From Prorocentrum cordatum (taxonomy: Eukaryota; Sar; Dinophyceae; Prorocentrales; Prorocentraceae), in assembly GCA_963575745.1 (NCBI GenBank), contig CAUYUJ010018880.1, positions 127,501 through 191,500 on the forward strand: a stretch of 64,000 nucleotides of DNA, given 5' to 3'. The notes under the pieces are model-generated. The model was not told where the DNA came from, ran no database searches, and worked only from the letters and a program-made list of their open reading frames with translations. Of this stretch, positions 1 to 12,700 are shown piece by piece. Numbering within the stretch: position 1 is the first letter of the stretch; each line of letters starts with the position of its first letter. A program made the position numbers and the translations under genes.

Positions 1-304
1 CGGGCGCCCTTTGGCCATCTGGTGGGGCCAGTCGGGGGCTCGTCCACAGCATCCGAGGGTATCCTGATTCATGGTCTCGAGATTGCTCGCTGGCTTCGCG
101 CCGACGGAAGACGCCGCCGTGCAGGAAGTCCACATGCAGGAGCTTCGAAAATCGTATGTTGGATGCCCCTTGGGCCGTTCTCCGTGCGTTCCTGGGGGCA
201 ACTTGCGTTTGTTTTGGGTGCCCTCTTGGGTGCCGCTGGGGCTTCTGCGTCGCAAAGCATTCGACTCCGAGCTATGTAGAGCCTGAGCGCTCGCGAAGCG
301 CGCG

Positions 305-760
305 CGATGGTTCTAGTAACCATATATGCATACATGCATACACACGCATGCATACGCACATACATACATACATACAATCAAGCAAACAAGCGCACAACCA
401 ACCAATTCAAATTACACGTACACACAAATTCTTGTATCTTTGCATGCATACATACATACACATACATCCATGCATTCAAACACGCATACATCCATGCATA
501 CATACATACATACGCACATTCATTATTCCATACATCCGTACACGTCAATACAATTGAACATGAATGTGTACATGCCTGCATGCCTGCATGTCTGCATACA
601 TCTCAACTACACTTTTACATGCATACATACATGCATACATGCATACATACATGCACTCATACACACGCACACGCATCCATACACACGAATCTACATACAT
701 GCATGCATGCATGCATTCATTCATACACACATACACATAGGTACACATGTGTATACGTGC
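305..760. repeat. CATA/CATG tetranucleotide microsatellite
   Basis: Degenerate tandem repeats of CATA, CATG and CACA units. Several frames stay open in both directions only because the unit lacks stops. Bases 1-304 hold no gene I can support. Confidence 0.85.
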
Positions 761-1007
761 GCGCGGCCAACCAGCTGGGAGGAAGCGGAGGAAGAACAGG
801 AGGGCCGAGGAGGTGGAAGAGGAAGGGGCGGGGGAGGACGGGAGGAGAAGGAGGAGGAGGATACAGGACCTCGCGTTTCCTCGCCTCCGCCCCACGCCAA
901 TGCAAGCTCAGAGGCCGAGGTTCCCATGCAAATTATGAGACCTCGGTGCCCATGTAAATTTCGAGGCCGAGGTGCACATGTATGTTTTAAAAGGCCAATC
1001 ATTGCTT

Positions 1008-1110
1008 GCACTGAAGGGGCCCTCGCGGATGTTGCTAGAGTTGGCGAGAGTGCCTCGCCGATTTTGGCGGCGCGTTGGGCCCCCGGGTTCCCGGTTCTGG
1101 GTTCGCGGGT
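1008..1110 (+). repeat. Dispersed repeat family R1, copy 1
   Basis: About 100 bp matching 15480-15600 at roughly 85 percent by eye. It starts at TTGCACTGAAGGGG and ends in a GGGTTCCCGG-rich stretch in both copies. It has no coding potential and its origin is unknown. Confidence 0.7.
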
Positions 1111-1310
1111 TCCTGCCCAGAGGTCTTCGAGATCTTAAGTTTAGATTTAAGTAATATATAAGGATAATGCTGTAACATGAAAATGCGTTTAAGATCTCGA
1201 CTTTGGCGTTTTCGGCGAATCGACAAATTCACATATAATGTGTTCTTTTTGCACAACTGCATGCCGCGTGCTTTCGCAAAGCGCTAGCGCAGGTGCACGT
1301 GCAATCATGA

Positions 1311-1502
1311 GACAGCTATCCCTCGATCCGCGCAACGTTTGCAGCGCCCGAAAGCGAGTGCGAGCGGCGCCAAGGCGAGAGCGTCATTTTGATGGCCCAG
1401 GCTCAGTTGTCAATGGTCGCGCGCGGCCTCGACGCCACCTTGTCCGAAATCACCGAGGCCGCGTTCCCGATGAACCGGCGGCGCGCGCCGTGGAACATCT
1501 AG
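1311..1502 (+). CDS. Possible terminal exon, unknown protein
   Basis: A 63-codon frame opens just after a TGA at 1308-1310 and stops at TAG 1500-1502. It reads as ordinary protein, with an acidic start and an amphipathic stretch (LSMVARGLDATLSEITEAAF) before a basic end. There is no ATG near its 5' end, so if real it is the last exon of a plus-strand gene whose upstream exons I cannot place. GGA repeats begin right after the stop. I recognise no family. Confidence 0.25.
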   Translation, partial: DSYPSIRATFAAPESECERRQGESVILMAQAQLSMVARGLDATLSEITEAAFPMNRRRAPWNI

Positions 1503-1519
1503 TAAACGAACGCGGATCG

Positions 1520-2275
1520 GCGCCGGGGAAAAAGGGGCGCGGGGGGAGAGGGAAAACGAGAGGGAGGATGGGAAAGAGAACAGGTGGAAAAAAGGAGAGA
1601 ATATGAGAAGGCGGGGCGATTGGAAACACACACACACACACGCACGCCATGGTAGAAAATGAGTATGGCGATGATGAGGAGGAGGATGATGATTATGATG
1701 TTGATTGTGATGATGGTGGGGGGATGAGGGGGATAATACGGGGGAAGAGGGGGGGGAGGGTGCAAGGAGTCGGAGGAGGAGGTGGCGGAGGAGGAGGGGG
1801 GGAGGAGGGGGAGAAGGAGGGGGAGGAGGAGGAGACGACGAGGAGCAGACGGCGCAGGAAGAAGACAAGGAGGAGGAAAAGGAGGAGGAGGGAGAGGAGG
1901 AGGAGGGGGGGGAGGAGGAGGAGGAAGAGTGGACACCGAGGATCGTCTTTTCAAAATGGCCCAGTTTGAGGCCCAAACGGTCCCAGGGACTCAGAAACGG
2001 TTTGAAGACGAGGAAGGGGGTCGGCTTTCAAAGGCCCGACAACGCGCCCAGGAGTTCGAACGCGCCTCGAGAACGAACGGGGGGGGCCGAACCCCGAGCA
2101 CGGCCTCAGCTCGGCCCCGACGCCGACGCCGGGAGGAGGAGGGGGAGGAGGGGGGGGGGGAGGAGGAGGAGGAGGAGGAACAGTAGGATGATGATGATGA
2201 GGAGGAGGAGGAGAAGGCGGGAGGCAGGAGACAGGAGACAGGAGGAGGAGGAGGAGGAGACAGGACTCGGTCGAT
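1520..2275 (+). repeat. GGA-rich polypurine tract
   Basis: Long runs of GGA, GGGGGA and AGGAGG, interrupted at 1930-2110 by about 180 bp of ordinary sequence. A (CA)n stretch lies at 1625-1642. Open frames here are artefacts of the triplet repeat. Confidence 0.9.
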
Positions 2276-2429
2276 GATCCGCGATTAGGCCCAGCTGGAG
2301 ACCCGACGATTGCTCCAGGAGCTAGCTGCCTCCAGTGCGAAGCAACAAAAACTGAAAACCGAATCCTCCCTGCCTCCTCCTGGGGCCCCTGCCTCCATCC
2401 AGAGGTCAATCAAACAGAACGCGCGCCCC

Positions 2430-2658
2430 TCCTCCTCCTCCTCCTCCTCCTCATTCTCCTCCCCCTCCTCCTCCTCCTTCTCCTCCCCCCCCCATCCTCC
2501 TCCACCTTCTCCTTTTCCTTATCCTGGCCCCCCCCCCCCCCCCCCCCTCTCCTCCTCCTCCTCCTCCTCCTCCTCCTCCTCCTCCTCCTCCTCCTCCCTC
2601 CTCCTCCTCCTCCTCCTCCTCCTCCCCCCTCCCCCTCCTCCTCCTCCCCCTCACCCCC

Positions 2659-2696
<38 letters not shown>

Positions 2697-2715
2697 CTTC
2701 AACACCTCCTCCTCC
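2430..2715 (+). repeat. TCC polypyrimidine tract with long poly-C runs
   Basis: (TCC)n with a 20-base C run at 2528-2547 and a 36-base C run at 2660-2695. The bases between 2720 and 3180 show no supportable gene. Confidence 0.95.
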
Positions 2716-3178
2716 CCGTTTTTGATCCGCCCCCTCTTCGTCCATTCCCGTTCCTCTTGGTCCTCATCTGTTCCATTCACCTCCTGCTCATTATCAGCAT
2801 TCTCCTTCGGGCGGAAATGTCGAGGTTCCGCGTTGGGCTGCAAGCCGCAACCAAGATCAATGGCGCTCGGGGTTTTCAACGTGCTCCCAGAGGATTCGGA
2901 GAACGAGCAGCGATATTCCAAACAAGGTGTTGGCATGGGTCCCAACCCAGCACAGCGAAACTCAACAGGGCTCAGCGAAACTCAATTGACCTCGACGAGC
3001 CTCGCCGGCCCTCAACGCGGGTCGTTGAGCCCGCTGAGCCACTTTGAGGCTCTGTTGGCATGGCTGAGACCCACGTTGGTTCCAGGGCTTGTTTTCGACA
3101 AACCGAGAATCCTGAAGCTCGCTGCGCCCTGCGTGCGACCGTGCGCATGCGAGCCTGAATTGGTCGAGCACATGCGCC

Positions 3179-4045
3179 TTAGGTTGGGATCGCAGTCCCG
3201 AAGGTGTCGTCATCCTCTTCGCTCCGTCCCTCTCCAGTCCTAGTTGACCCCCTTCCTGCGATCCTAGCGTCGCCACCCAGGCACGCGCGCAAATCTGAAG
3301 CCGCCGCCGCAAACTCAAGCGGATAGCATTGCGAGCGCTGTAAATCTTTCGAGCCAGTCGTCCAACCCTTCGACTCGCTTGCGAGGGGCGACTGCTTCGG
3401 ACCGCTCTCAGCCTTGCGCTGCAAGAAACAATCAACTAGATGAGATGTAACCGCGCTGTATATATCAAGCATTTTACGGCTGATTCCCCCGAAGCTCCCC
3501 AAGGAGGTTGTGAAACGTTCGCCAGCGCGCGTTAGAATGCACTCCGACATCCAGGCGACATGGTACAGCAGTGAATTCAAAGGATTCTCGATCGCCCAAA
3601 AGACGTTCCGAATGCTCGCTGAAACGAGCAGCCACGCCAGAAGGACAGACGAAACAATAGCGCTTTTCACAGCATGCCGGCTTTCGTCGCCAACTGCTGT
3701 GAATCCAGAGTTGCAGCGTTTAAACGCGTGGCGCGACAGAAAACTAAGGTGGGTCTTACATTCGGGGCTCGCCCAAATCATGCCTCCTTCTCTGACGCAG
3801 AACACCAGATACGCGAGATATGTTGCCCCCATTGGAGTGTTGCTGTCCTCCCAAGGGTCGCCCACAATATGAAAGGTCATCGTGCGGAGGTTTCTCTTGG
3901 CGTTCTCATCTTTGATGAGTGCTTTCCCCGAGTAAATCAACAGTGAGTCGACCCCGCGGACAATGTCACGCTTCCGAATGATACCCGCCGCGAATGTCAG
4001 CAGCTCCGAGCGGCCCAGCGCGAACGGGACCAGCGCCTTCGGGCA
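3179..4045 (-). pseudogene. Fragment of a multi-copy dinoflagellate-type ORF
   Basis: The minus frame upstream of a stop at 3179 encodes about 230 residues of normal composition. Visible elements are a GMIWASPEC block, a VFWAIENPLNSLL block and a TSLGSFGG block. This order (Trp/Pro/Cys motif, then E-N/Q-P-x-S, then LGxFG) resembles a repeated dinoflagellate family with a methyltransferase-like look, known to me only as hypothetical proteins. That placement is inference. The frame runs 5' into a GGA/TCC tract at 4040, so the start is missing. Either an exon of a larger gene or a broken copy. Confidence 0.4.
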
Positions 4046-4480
4046 GGGAGAGGAGGGGGGAGGATGGAGGAGGGAGGAGGAGGAGGAGAAGGAGGAGGTG
4101 GAAGAGGGGGCGGAGGGAGGACGGAGGAGGGAGGAGGAGGAGGAGGAGGAAGACGCGGTGGAGGAGAATAAGGAGGAGGAGGAGGCGGAGGAGGAGGAGG
4201 AGGGAAGAAGGGGAGGTCCTGGCGGCGCCCCTTGAGAGCTCGAGGTGCAACAAGGGGGGACTAACGCAGGCGGGATGGCATAAACCGGCCACCCATCGCC
4301 GACGGAGGCATCCTCCTCCTCCTTCTCTTCATCCTCGTCCTCCTCATCCTCGCTATCCCTTGTCTCCTCCTCCTCCTCCTCCTCCTCCTCCTCCTCCTCT
4401 CCCTGTCTCCTCCCTCCTCCCTCCTCCCTCCTCCTTCCTGCCTCCTGCCTCATTCCTTCTCTCTCCCCCCTCCTCTCTGC
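4040..4480. repeat. GGA tract facing a TCC tract
   Basis: Polypurine (GGA)n at 4040-4215 and polypyrimidine (TCC)n at 4310-4480 on the same strand, separated by about 95 bp. The two could pair as a large inverted repeat. Confidence 0.85.
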
Positions 4481-4536
4481 TCTGCCTTTTCACACTCTCA
4501 GCGCTCAACAGTCTCAGCGGGGCTCAATGGAGCGGT

Positions 4537-4860
4537 GAGCCTTAAGGCTCAACGCTCAACGTTGAGACCCATTGAGCCTGCGTTGAGCCGCGCGTTGAGC
4601 AGCGCGTTGAGCCGTGCCTAGAACGCCCAACGCTCAACGCTCAACGTTGAGACCCATTGAGCCGTGCGTTGCGCCGTGCCTAGCGCGCTCAACGCTCAAC
4701 GCTCAACGTTGAGCCGCGCGTTGAGCCGCGCATGGAACGCTCAGCGCTCAACGTTGAGACCCATTGGGCCGCGGGGGTCGTGCGTTGAGCCGTGCGCTGA
4801 GCCGTGCGAGAGCTGAGGCAGGGGCCGTTGAGCGTTGAGGCAGTTGAGCTTGATTGACCC
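4537..4860. repeat. CTCAACG/CGTTGAG repeat cluster
   Basis: Repeats of CTCAACGCTCAACGTTGAG, containing the 12-bp palindrome CTCAACGTTGAG, alternate with GAGCCGTGCGTTGAGCC-type units. Related units recur at 2955-3040, 8066-8205, 12070-12180 and 13880-13960. Confidence 0.85.
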
Positions 4861-4989
4861 CCCCCTTGTTTTGCTTCATCCCCTGCCCGATCACATTCAA
4901 AACCTCTGTCTGCGATCTCGTCGCACACCGCTTCCGGCAGCCAGTTTGGAATGCGAGACGGCGCATTATCATCTGCTGCAGCAATAGCG

Positions 4990-7229
4990 CCAGTTACTGG
5001 GGCATCCAGCAGCCACGGCTTCTAGGAAGAGGCCTCAGGTATGTAGATGCACTTGCTTACACCTAGGTCTGAGAGCAAAGCAATCATACGGAACACCTGC
5101 GCATCTACGCGGGCGCTCCGCTCAGAGGCAGACCTCAAACATATGTTCAGCGCCTCGCCCTGCCAGACAGCGTAAGCGCGCGGATTCCCGTGCCGGCGGA
5201 TTCTTGCGAGATGATTCTTTCATCGCAGAATTTCTAAACACCCTCACTTGAAGTTTGGGCTCGTTTTGCGTGTTGCACCGAATTCGACTCATTCGTTACC
5301 CAGACTGTCCAGAAACATGACATGCAGACCAACCGATCCGGGGTTGCACCGTGTGAGGGCGCATCAATTTGCAGATTTCGGAATGGAAAACACGGTCCTG
5401 TCCGCCAGATGAGCTGCGAAATGATGTTTCGGAACAAAGGCGATACTTGCCAACTCACACCTCACCAAATTCAGCTGCACCAGGTCAATCATATTATGGA
5501 GCTTGTGACCTGGAACCCTCATCCCCTCTCCCGAAAGTAAAATCAGACAATCCAACATCGATTCGCCAGCAGCTAATAGGTGCGCATAGACAGACAATCC
5601 CACGCGCGGCCTCAACGCGTCGACGACGAAGGGAAGCAGGCATAACGTTTCGTGTGCTTTGAGACGCATGAGCCTTCCACCGAATGTAACACCCTGCACG
5701 TTTGGTTAACCTCCTAGCATTTTAGGCGATAGGTCTGTCAAGCGCTGATCGTGGGGGGTGTTCGTTTTGACGTGCCAGTCCTGGAGGTCCTCCCTGAGTT
5801 GCCTGAATGCGCCGTCGATTTTCGATTCCCTGGACCCCCTGCACCCGAACACGTTCGCGAAAACCATCCTCCAAATAATACAGCTGATCAGGCGCTGTAT
5901 AGTGCCGAAACAGATCGCGCGCATGAAGTCGATAGCCATGGACGCCCCAGGGTCAATACCCAGGGCTGGAGTAAAAATATGGTTCCGCCTGACCACCATT
6001 CCAAGTCGCACGCCGTTTGGGGTCTTTCACAGCGCGCCAAAACACGATGCGAAACAGAAATGCCTTAGTGTTAACATTCCGAACTTTTATCAAGCAATCA
6101 GATGGCGCAGCAAAGTCCCCTGATTTTAGGTTGAGCTAGGGAATATCCTTCACGACTGCGAGCCCATAGTGCCCCCCCCCCCATACTTGTAGCGGCATGC
6201 CCCCAACAGCAACGCCCTGGCATTATCATCATGTAGTAGTACGCATGTTTCTCTCAAAGCGCAGCGCTGCTCATATTATCCTACCCTTGTTGGCCCGAAG
6301 GGAAGGCCACCGATCAACGTCATCTCGTTATACTGAAGATGCATGTTGTGTTTCGTGCATTGGCAGAATGGACAGCAGCCGTGCGTTGAGTTGACGCTAG
6401 GTAACCCATGTGCTTCATTTGCATCTGTCCAATCCCCCTTCAGCCAGCATGCTTGTGCTCGTGCCCCAAGTGATTGTCCATGCTTTGATATGCGTTTTTG
6501 CAGTGTAGACGTGTTGCTAGCTGGTTATCCCGTGTATCTTGTTGTCGGCCGGGTTCCAGATGCAAGAGCAAGCAAGCGCCATGCACCATTTTGCAATGCA
6601 GCCCATACTGTACACCAGCCTTTGCAACCGCATGCGCACATACGATTGCCTTTAATTTTGCATATTAAGTGGCGCTTCTGTGTCAAGACGTTCACCAGCC
6701 AGAATCCAGTCGCGCTGTCAGCATTTCTATTGAGGGGCGGCGTGTACCGCACCCCGTCCGTGTAAAGCGCTAAAGCCACTGGCGGTGGCTGAGATGATTC
6801 CATACATGATTTATATATTGGATTCGCATAGTAACACTCTGGAAAATGAGTCTCAGCGGTACGTGGTAACAGCCGAGGTGTTTCTTGTATCTCTTCCCAG
6901 GGCGGTTCGTGAGCCAGACATATTTGCATATCCCGAGAATAGCCAGGCATCGTTGCGGTAGGCTTCACTAGCAGATCAAGCGTTTCAAACAATTCCGTGA
7001 TGTTGTATCGCTTAGTGAACTCAGAAGCATATTTACCTGTTTGGCGGTGGGGGCCAACGGCCCACGCGTCGAAGCTCCCCCCTGATACACCAGCCATGTC
7101 TGCATAAAAACACATCCGCCCAACATCTTTATGACTTATCTTGCCTGTTGCTAGCATGCACTTGAGGTGGTACATCAGCTTGGCACCTCCCTCTCTCTTC
7201 CTCGCAAGTTCCTCAGAAGTCCTAAACAA
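4990..7229 (-). pseudogene. Decayed multi-copy gene with CxCGCxGWCT motif
   Basis: Three minus-strand frames read in order as one protein: 7229-6525, about 6011-5706 and 5699-5364, with weaker coding down to about 4990. The first has LYTDGVRYTPPLNRNADS followed by CACGCKGWCTVWAALQ. The last has RLKAHETLCLLPF and VPKHHFAAHLADR. Proteins with a CGC-x-GWC knuckle and a C-terminal PKHH...HL block are, to my knowledge, multi-copy in dinoflagellates and may be transposase-derived. That function is inference. Frame changes and stops between the blocks, with no clear introns at those points, suggest a pseudogene. Introns cannot be excluded. Confidence 0.5.
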
Positions 7230-7689
7230 TGTTACCAGCGGAGTGCGCCTCCCAGGGATATGGACAGGACGTGAAGATAACGGCTGAGCGGGGGAGGTGG
7301 AGGGAGAGGAGGAGGAGTAGGAGGGGGGCGATGATGAGGAGGAGGAGCAGGAGGAGAAGGAGGGCTAGGCACGCGACTTTCTGGGGAATGGCACGACTTT
7401 GAAGGAAGTGGCATCGCGTCTTCTTGAGGGGGGTGGGGGGTGGGGTCATACCAAATTTCGGCACAGGGATGCTCTCAGTTCTACATAGGTCTCTTCGTAT
7501 CTCTCTCTCTCTCTCTCTCTCTCTCCCGTGGGAAGGGATGCACTTCCCGATGTCAATCTCACGGCGCTTCCGCTTCGGCGCCATCGCTGGCTTTTGAGAA
7601 GAATGTTATGGTACCAGAAACGATGAGCCTACATCTGGATTCTGAACCCTGCGGGGCGAAATCGGATGAGGTGGCTGATTGCATGAACA

Positions 7690-8060
7690 TCAATGGGGCG
7701 CCTCATCGAGACGAGTAGGCGAGTTCCAACACATTTGCCTCGAGGAACTTTCGACGGCCGCCACGCTCAAAACAGAAGTGCCTTCAAACGGCGTCGGCTC
7801 GTCGCTGACCGCAAGCGCGCCGCCGATCATATTCAAGCGCCTGCCCCAGCCCAGCATTCGAGAATTGCATCGACCCTTGCTTGAGAACGACCAGTCGCTG
7901 TTTCCAGGGATACAAATCCAGCCAGGATACCCCAGGTCGTTTTGGTGGCCCAAATGGGTCACACTGAGCTCCCCTGGTTTCAAAATCACACAGGGTGAGG
8001 TTTCCGATGTCCAAACTGGTTTGCGAACGGTTTCGGGTGTATTTTCCGGGCCCGAGGGGC
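7690..8060. other. Unassigned interval
   Basis: Frames are open on both strands over about 380 bp, but neither shows a recognisable domain. A (CT)n run lies just upstream at 7500-7524. I make no gene call here. Confidence 0.4.
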
Positions 8061-8065
8061 TTTGC

Positions 8066-8205
8066 ACAGAGATCAACGGGTCTCAACGGGTCTCAACGGG
8101 TCTCAACGGTAGGTGCCCGAGGTGAAGAATCTTTGTGAGAACACATGGTTTGGTGAGGGTCTCAACGGGTCTCAACGGGTAGGGGGCTCAACGGGGGCTC
8201 AACGG
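8066..8205 (+). repeat. GGTCTCAACG decamer repeats
   Basis: Tandem and interspersed copies of TCTCAACGGG, with three direct copies at 8070-8108. Same unit family as at 4537-4860. Confidence 0.85.
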
Positions 8206-8469
8206 GTGGTTTTGAAGTTCGGAAGCCGGTTTTCGAGTTCGGATGGCCGGTTTCTTGTTCTGAGAGGCTCGGGAGGGGGGATTTCAAGTTCCGAAAGGGG
8301 AATATGTGGGTCAGAGGAGTGCCCAGGATTTCCCAGTGGGGATTTCGAACTCTGAAGCGAGCCCGAGACGCTCAAGGAGGAGGCCCTCCGAGGCTCACCT
8401 GCTCCACGCAGCCCTGCAGGTACTTGCCCACGCATGCGCCCTGCTGGGGTGGGGCGAGGAGGTGGGTTG

Positions 8470-8675
8470 GAGGACGCTGAGGATGGAAAGAGGAGGAGGA
8501 GGGGGAGGAGGAGAAGGAGCAAGAAGAGGACAAGGAGGAGGAGGACGTCGAGAAGGTGGGAAGAAGGAGGAGGAGGAGGAGGGGACTGAGGAGGAGGAGG
8601 AGGAGGAGTGGACGGAGGAGGAGGAGGAGGGGGAGGAGGAGGAGGAGGGGGGGAGGAAGGGGAGGGAGAGGTGGA
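8470..8675 (+). repeat. GGA polypurine tract
   Basis: (GGA)n with few interruptions, between the CTCAACG repeats and the 3' end of the minus-strand gene that ends at 8788. Confidence 0.9.
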
Positions 8676-8787
8676 CACGCAGAAGGATAATGATTTAATG
8701 TTTGCAATGTGGGTCCTGCATCCCACAGCGCATACTCACCCACGTACCCGCGACCGTGTGGGGCGTGTCGGTTACGAGGGTGACATG

Positions 8788-9757
8788 CTAGCCGCCGTCG
8801 GTGGACTTGGCCTTCCTGGCCTTCTTCTTGGGCTGGATGCCCGCCTCCTCGTCGATGGTATTGTTGCGCTCCTGCTCGCGAGACTTGATCGAGGCCATCA
8901 GGAAGCGGCTCTCGCGGCTGCCGTCGAGGGTCTTGCTGTTCAGCGCGTTGGTGAACGCCGTCAAGTTGGCGTCGAACTCGTGGAGGGTCTTGTTCTTGGC
9001 CGCCTCTTTCTTCATGCTCAGGAGGTCGCCAATCGTGATGCTGCTGAATCCCTCCTGGGGGCGCTTCGCCTGCAGGGGCGCGTCCACGGCGTTCGTCGGT
9101 GCTCCCATGACTGCTGGCGAATTGGCCCACCCGTACTGAGGCTTGCTGGTGTTCTTCTTGATCTCGTCGATGATGTCCTCGGCAGCGCACCACGCGGACG
9201 TGTGCGAGCTCTTGGTCGCGATAGCTCCTGGCAGCGCCTTGGCACCCTCTGAGACCTCCTTCTTGTTGCCGCCTCGAGGCACCTGGGGAGCTGCACTGTC
9301 GCTGTTAGGTTTTCCTGTCGCCGCCGCTCCCGCGGTTCCCGCCTCCTCTTTCGGGATCACCTTATTCGGCTCATCCTTGGGCTTTTGCCTGGGCAGCTCC
9401 GCGGGCTCGTCGGGCTGCTTCTGCGCGCCGCTCGCCTCCTGGGACTCTTCCAGCAGCGTGGGGGGGCCCAAGACCAAGGTGGGGGCCTCCTGGATCATGC
9501 GCTTCTCTTCGACTGATATGCCATTCTTGTTTCTTGCGAATGCTCTCCTTCTCCGCAGACGCCACCTCAACCGTGTCAAGTGCCGTTGGAGTGTGCACCG
9601 CGTTGCCCCCCGGTGCCGATGATCCGCTCGAAGCGGCCTCAAGGTTGTCAGTGGTGCGAGCCCGCTTCGCGCAGTCATCGGCGAGTTCTTTGATGGCGGA
9701 CGCGACGTCGCCCAGGTCGAGGGCCCGCTTCACTACGTCAGCTTGCGGCGTTCGCAA
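8788..9757 (-). CDS. Gene M 3' exons
   Basis: Two frames join here. Upstream (9757-9535) reads ...LGDVASAIKELADDCAKRAR... to ...EKESIRKKQ. Downstream (9534-8788) reads NGISVEEKRMIQEAPTLVLG... to the lysine-rich C-terminus. They meet with no room for an intron. One extra C in the coding-strand run AAACAAG would explain the break. The stop is TAG. Confidence 0.55.
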
Positions 9758-12700
9758 TCTGGTGGGGGGGGGCCCAAGGTGGCCCCCCCCCCCGTACTTG
9801 GCGGGGTGCTACTGTGGCCTCATTGAGGCCACTTGTTGCCTGGCCTTTTCACGGTTTTTGACTTCGCTCCAATGTTGAGGGGTACCTTTCACCGACCTCC
9901 TCCCCCTCCTTCTTCTCCTCCTCCTCCTCCTCCACCCCCCCCCCCCACCCTCCTCATTTTTTTCTCCTCCTCCTCCCCCCCCTCCTCCTCCTCCTCCTCC
10001 TCCTCCTCCTCCTCCTCCCTCCTCTTCCTCCTCCCCCTCCCCCTTCTCATCCTCTCCCCCCTCCTTCTCCTCCTCCTCGCCCTGTGCCTTCTGATTGCTG
10101 TCGGTGTACTTCTTCTTGGTCAGCTCCCACTTCTCGCTGAATTCCTCGTAGATGCCCTCTGTCATGTACAAGAAGACCATGTCGCGGCGCCAGGTGCTGT
10201 ACTTCAGCCCCCCCCCCCCCCTTCCCCATGGCCAAGCATTGCAGCGCGTGCATGGCAGCGTTGCGTTTCCCTCGAGGGCCTCTGCCCTCTTCTTCAGCGA
10301 TCCTCATCAGCGTGAAGTAGCGAGCGTCGCTGAAGGTCGTCAGCTCATGGGTCCTCGTGCGGATCGGAGACTCGTGCTTGGTCTCGAACAATTTCCTGGC
10401 CCAGTCGGCCCTGAACATTTCCAATCCTTTCGGGTCTCCCTTGAGCTTCTCATACTTCACTTTCTCATCTGCGTTCTTCTTGTTGTTGGTCCACCTCTGC
10501 CAGCGGCCGCCCAACGCGTTCCCTTTTTCCACTTGTTGGGAAAACAAAGTCATTCGCCTTCATCGCCATCCGGTACTCGTGCCCCTTCTTGCCGCCCCCC
10601 GTCTTGAACTCTGGCATGCTCTGCTCGGGCGGCTGCTGTGCCTCATCCGAAAGACTGGTGCCATCGCTGACCTTGTACGATGGATCCAGAGTCTCCGCGT
10701 TGTCGCACATGCGCTTGAACTCATCGCACAGCGCGTTCTCGTCGTGGCCGAACTTGGCCAGCATCTTTAAGCCCTGGGTAAGGCAGCACTTCTGTCAACC
10801 AACACGTCTCGACCCCTAGCGCCATACCCCATGTGATAGGCTGGGTCTGGGGAGGCGCTACAGGTCTTGATGTTGGTCGGCAGAGGTGATGCCATGCCCT
10901 GCCTGGGTCTCGATACGGTGGTCCATGTCCTTCGCGTCGAACTTCTTGTCCAACCATTTTCCCTCGGTGTTGCCAATCACCTCTGCGACCTCCTCGACTG
11001 GCTCGGCTGGCTCGCCTGGCTCGACTGGCTTGCCTGGCTGGACTGGCTCGACTGGTTGGACTGGCCCGCTTGGCACGGCTGGCGCGGTGCTGGGATGCCC
11101 CTCGGCAAGCTCATCTCACAAGGAACTGGTTCAGCAGTGCTTGCTGCAGGAGGCCCGTCTCCTTGAGCACCTTCCCCTTGATTCCAGTAGCGGAACTGGC
11201 ATTTGGGTGAGCTGCTGATCGGGCTCTGGAGTGGAATCATCTACCTCGATCGGGATCCTGGCACTCTCAAGTCGTGCCTCGTGCAACCTTTCACGATACT
11301 CCCACTCTGAATAGCACGGCGAATATCCTTCGGGAACCTGGGCGTCGCGCAGCGCGAGCTGGCTCGCAGTCAAGGGCCTCCGCGGGTAGACCGCCACTGC
11401 AAGCTCCGCCGTCGCGGACCCCTCCATGGACATGTAGGTGGCGCGAACCCGCGAAGACTGCTAGCCATTAGACTCAGAGCGGCTGCAACCAAACAACAAG
11501 AGAGCGTGAGGAGACGATGGCAGGCAGGAGGGGGCAGGGTAGGCAGGAGGAGGGCAGGGCAGGTAGGAGAGGAGATGCTGATAGCATGCAGGAGGAGGGG
11601 ATGCGGGCAGGCAGGGGGGGGGGGGGGGCTGGGGGGGGGGCGCGCTTTCCCTTTCCCCCTTCCCCCCGGCAACCATTGGAACCTTGCATGTCCTCCCTGG
11701 CTCCCTGGGGCCGTCTTTCACGCATCCTGTTTCCTCCTGACCCTGGGGCCCCTTGAAGTTCTCAAGCTGATTTTTCAAAGCAGGAGATGGCGGCGAACTC
11801 GCCGCAGTCTACTTCCCAGGGCGCCAGACGCAGCACCGCAACTAAACACACCAGGCCGTGACGTTTGTAATGACCCGAAGTTTTTCTTGGGCACCTCCAA
11901 ACTCTGACGGGGTCAATGCTGCCGTGTGTTCAGCAAACCTGAAGCCCCGATGGCGCTCCTCAGCGCGTGGGGAAGATCGAGCAACTCGGTGGGCCCTCGT
12001 CCTCGCTCGATTCGGAGATGTCCAAGCGCTCCTTGCGCTTCATCTCGAGCATGGCGCTGACCGTGGCCTTCAGGTCTCAAGGGGAGTTCAACTGGTCTCA
12101 ACGCCTCCGTTGAGGCCCAGCGAGGGCCTCAGATCTCAATGGGTGCGCTGAGACCGATTGAGCCCACGTTGAGACCTGGCAACGAGGAAGCCCACGTTGG
12201 GCCCATTTGGGCCCATAGAGCCCCCGTTGCGCCCAATAGAGCTACATTGAAAACTGGGACGCGAGAACAGTGAGAGGGCGAGCGGGAGGAGGAGGAGGAG
12301 GAGGAAGTGGAGGAGGAGGAGGAGGAGAAGGAGGAGGAGGAGGAGGAATAGGAGGAGGAGGAGGAATAGGAGGAGGAGGGCGTGGGCGGTGTATGGGCAT
12401 ATGCTGCGCCTGACCTTGTCGACGCCGGTCCTCCTCGCCAACGCGTCCACCGCGTCGAGCCCCGCGGTCGCCGCTGCCCCCGATGAACAGCTTGCCGCCG
12501 ATGGCGTCGCCGTGGCGGCCTCCCTCTTGGACTCGGCGTCGGTCGCAATCTCGTCGGCAGGATCGTCCTTCTTGGCTGAGGTATTCGCCGCTATTCCGTG
12601 GTGGCCGTCGGCCGATGTCTTGGAGGAGAGCTTCCTCTTCTTGCCCCCAGGTGGCGTGTGCGGCGGGCTGTCCTTGGAGGGCTCTACCTTCATGGCCGTG

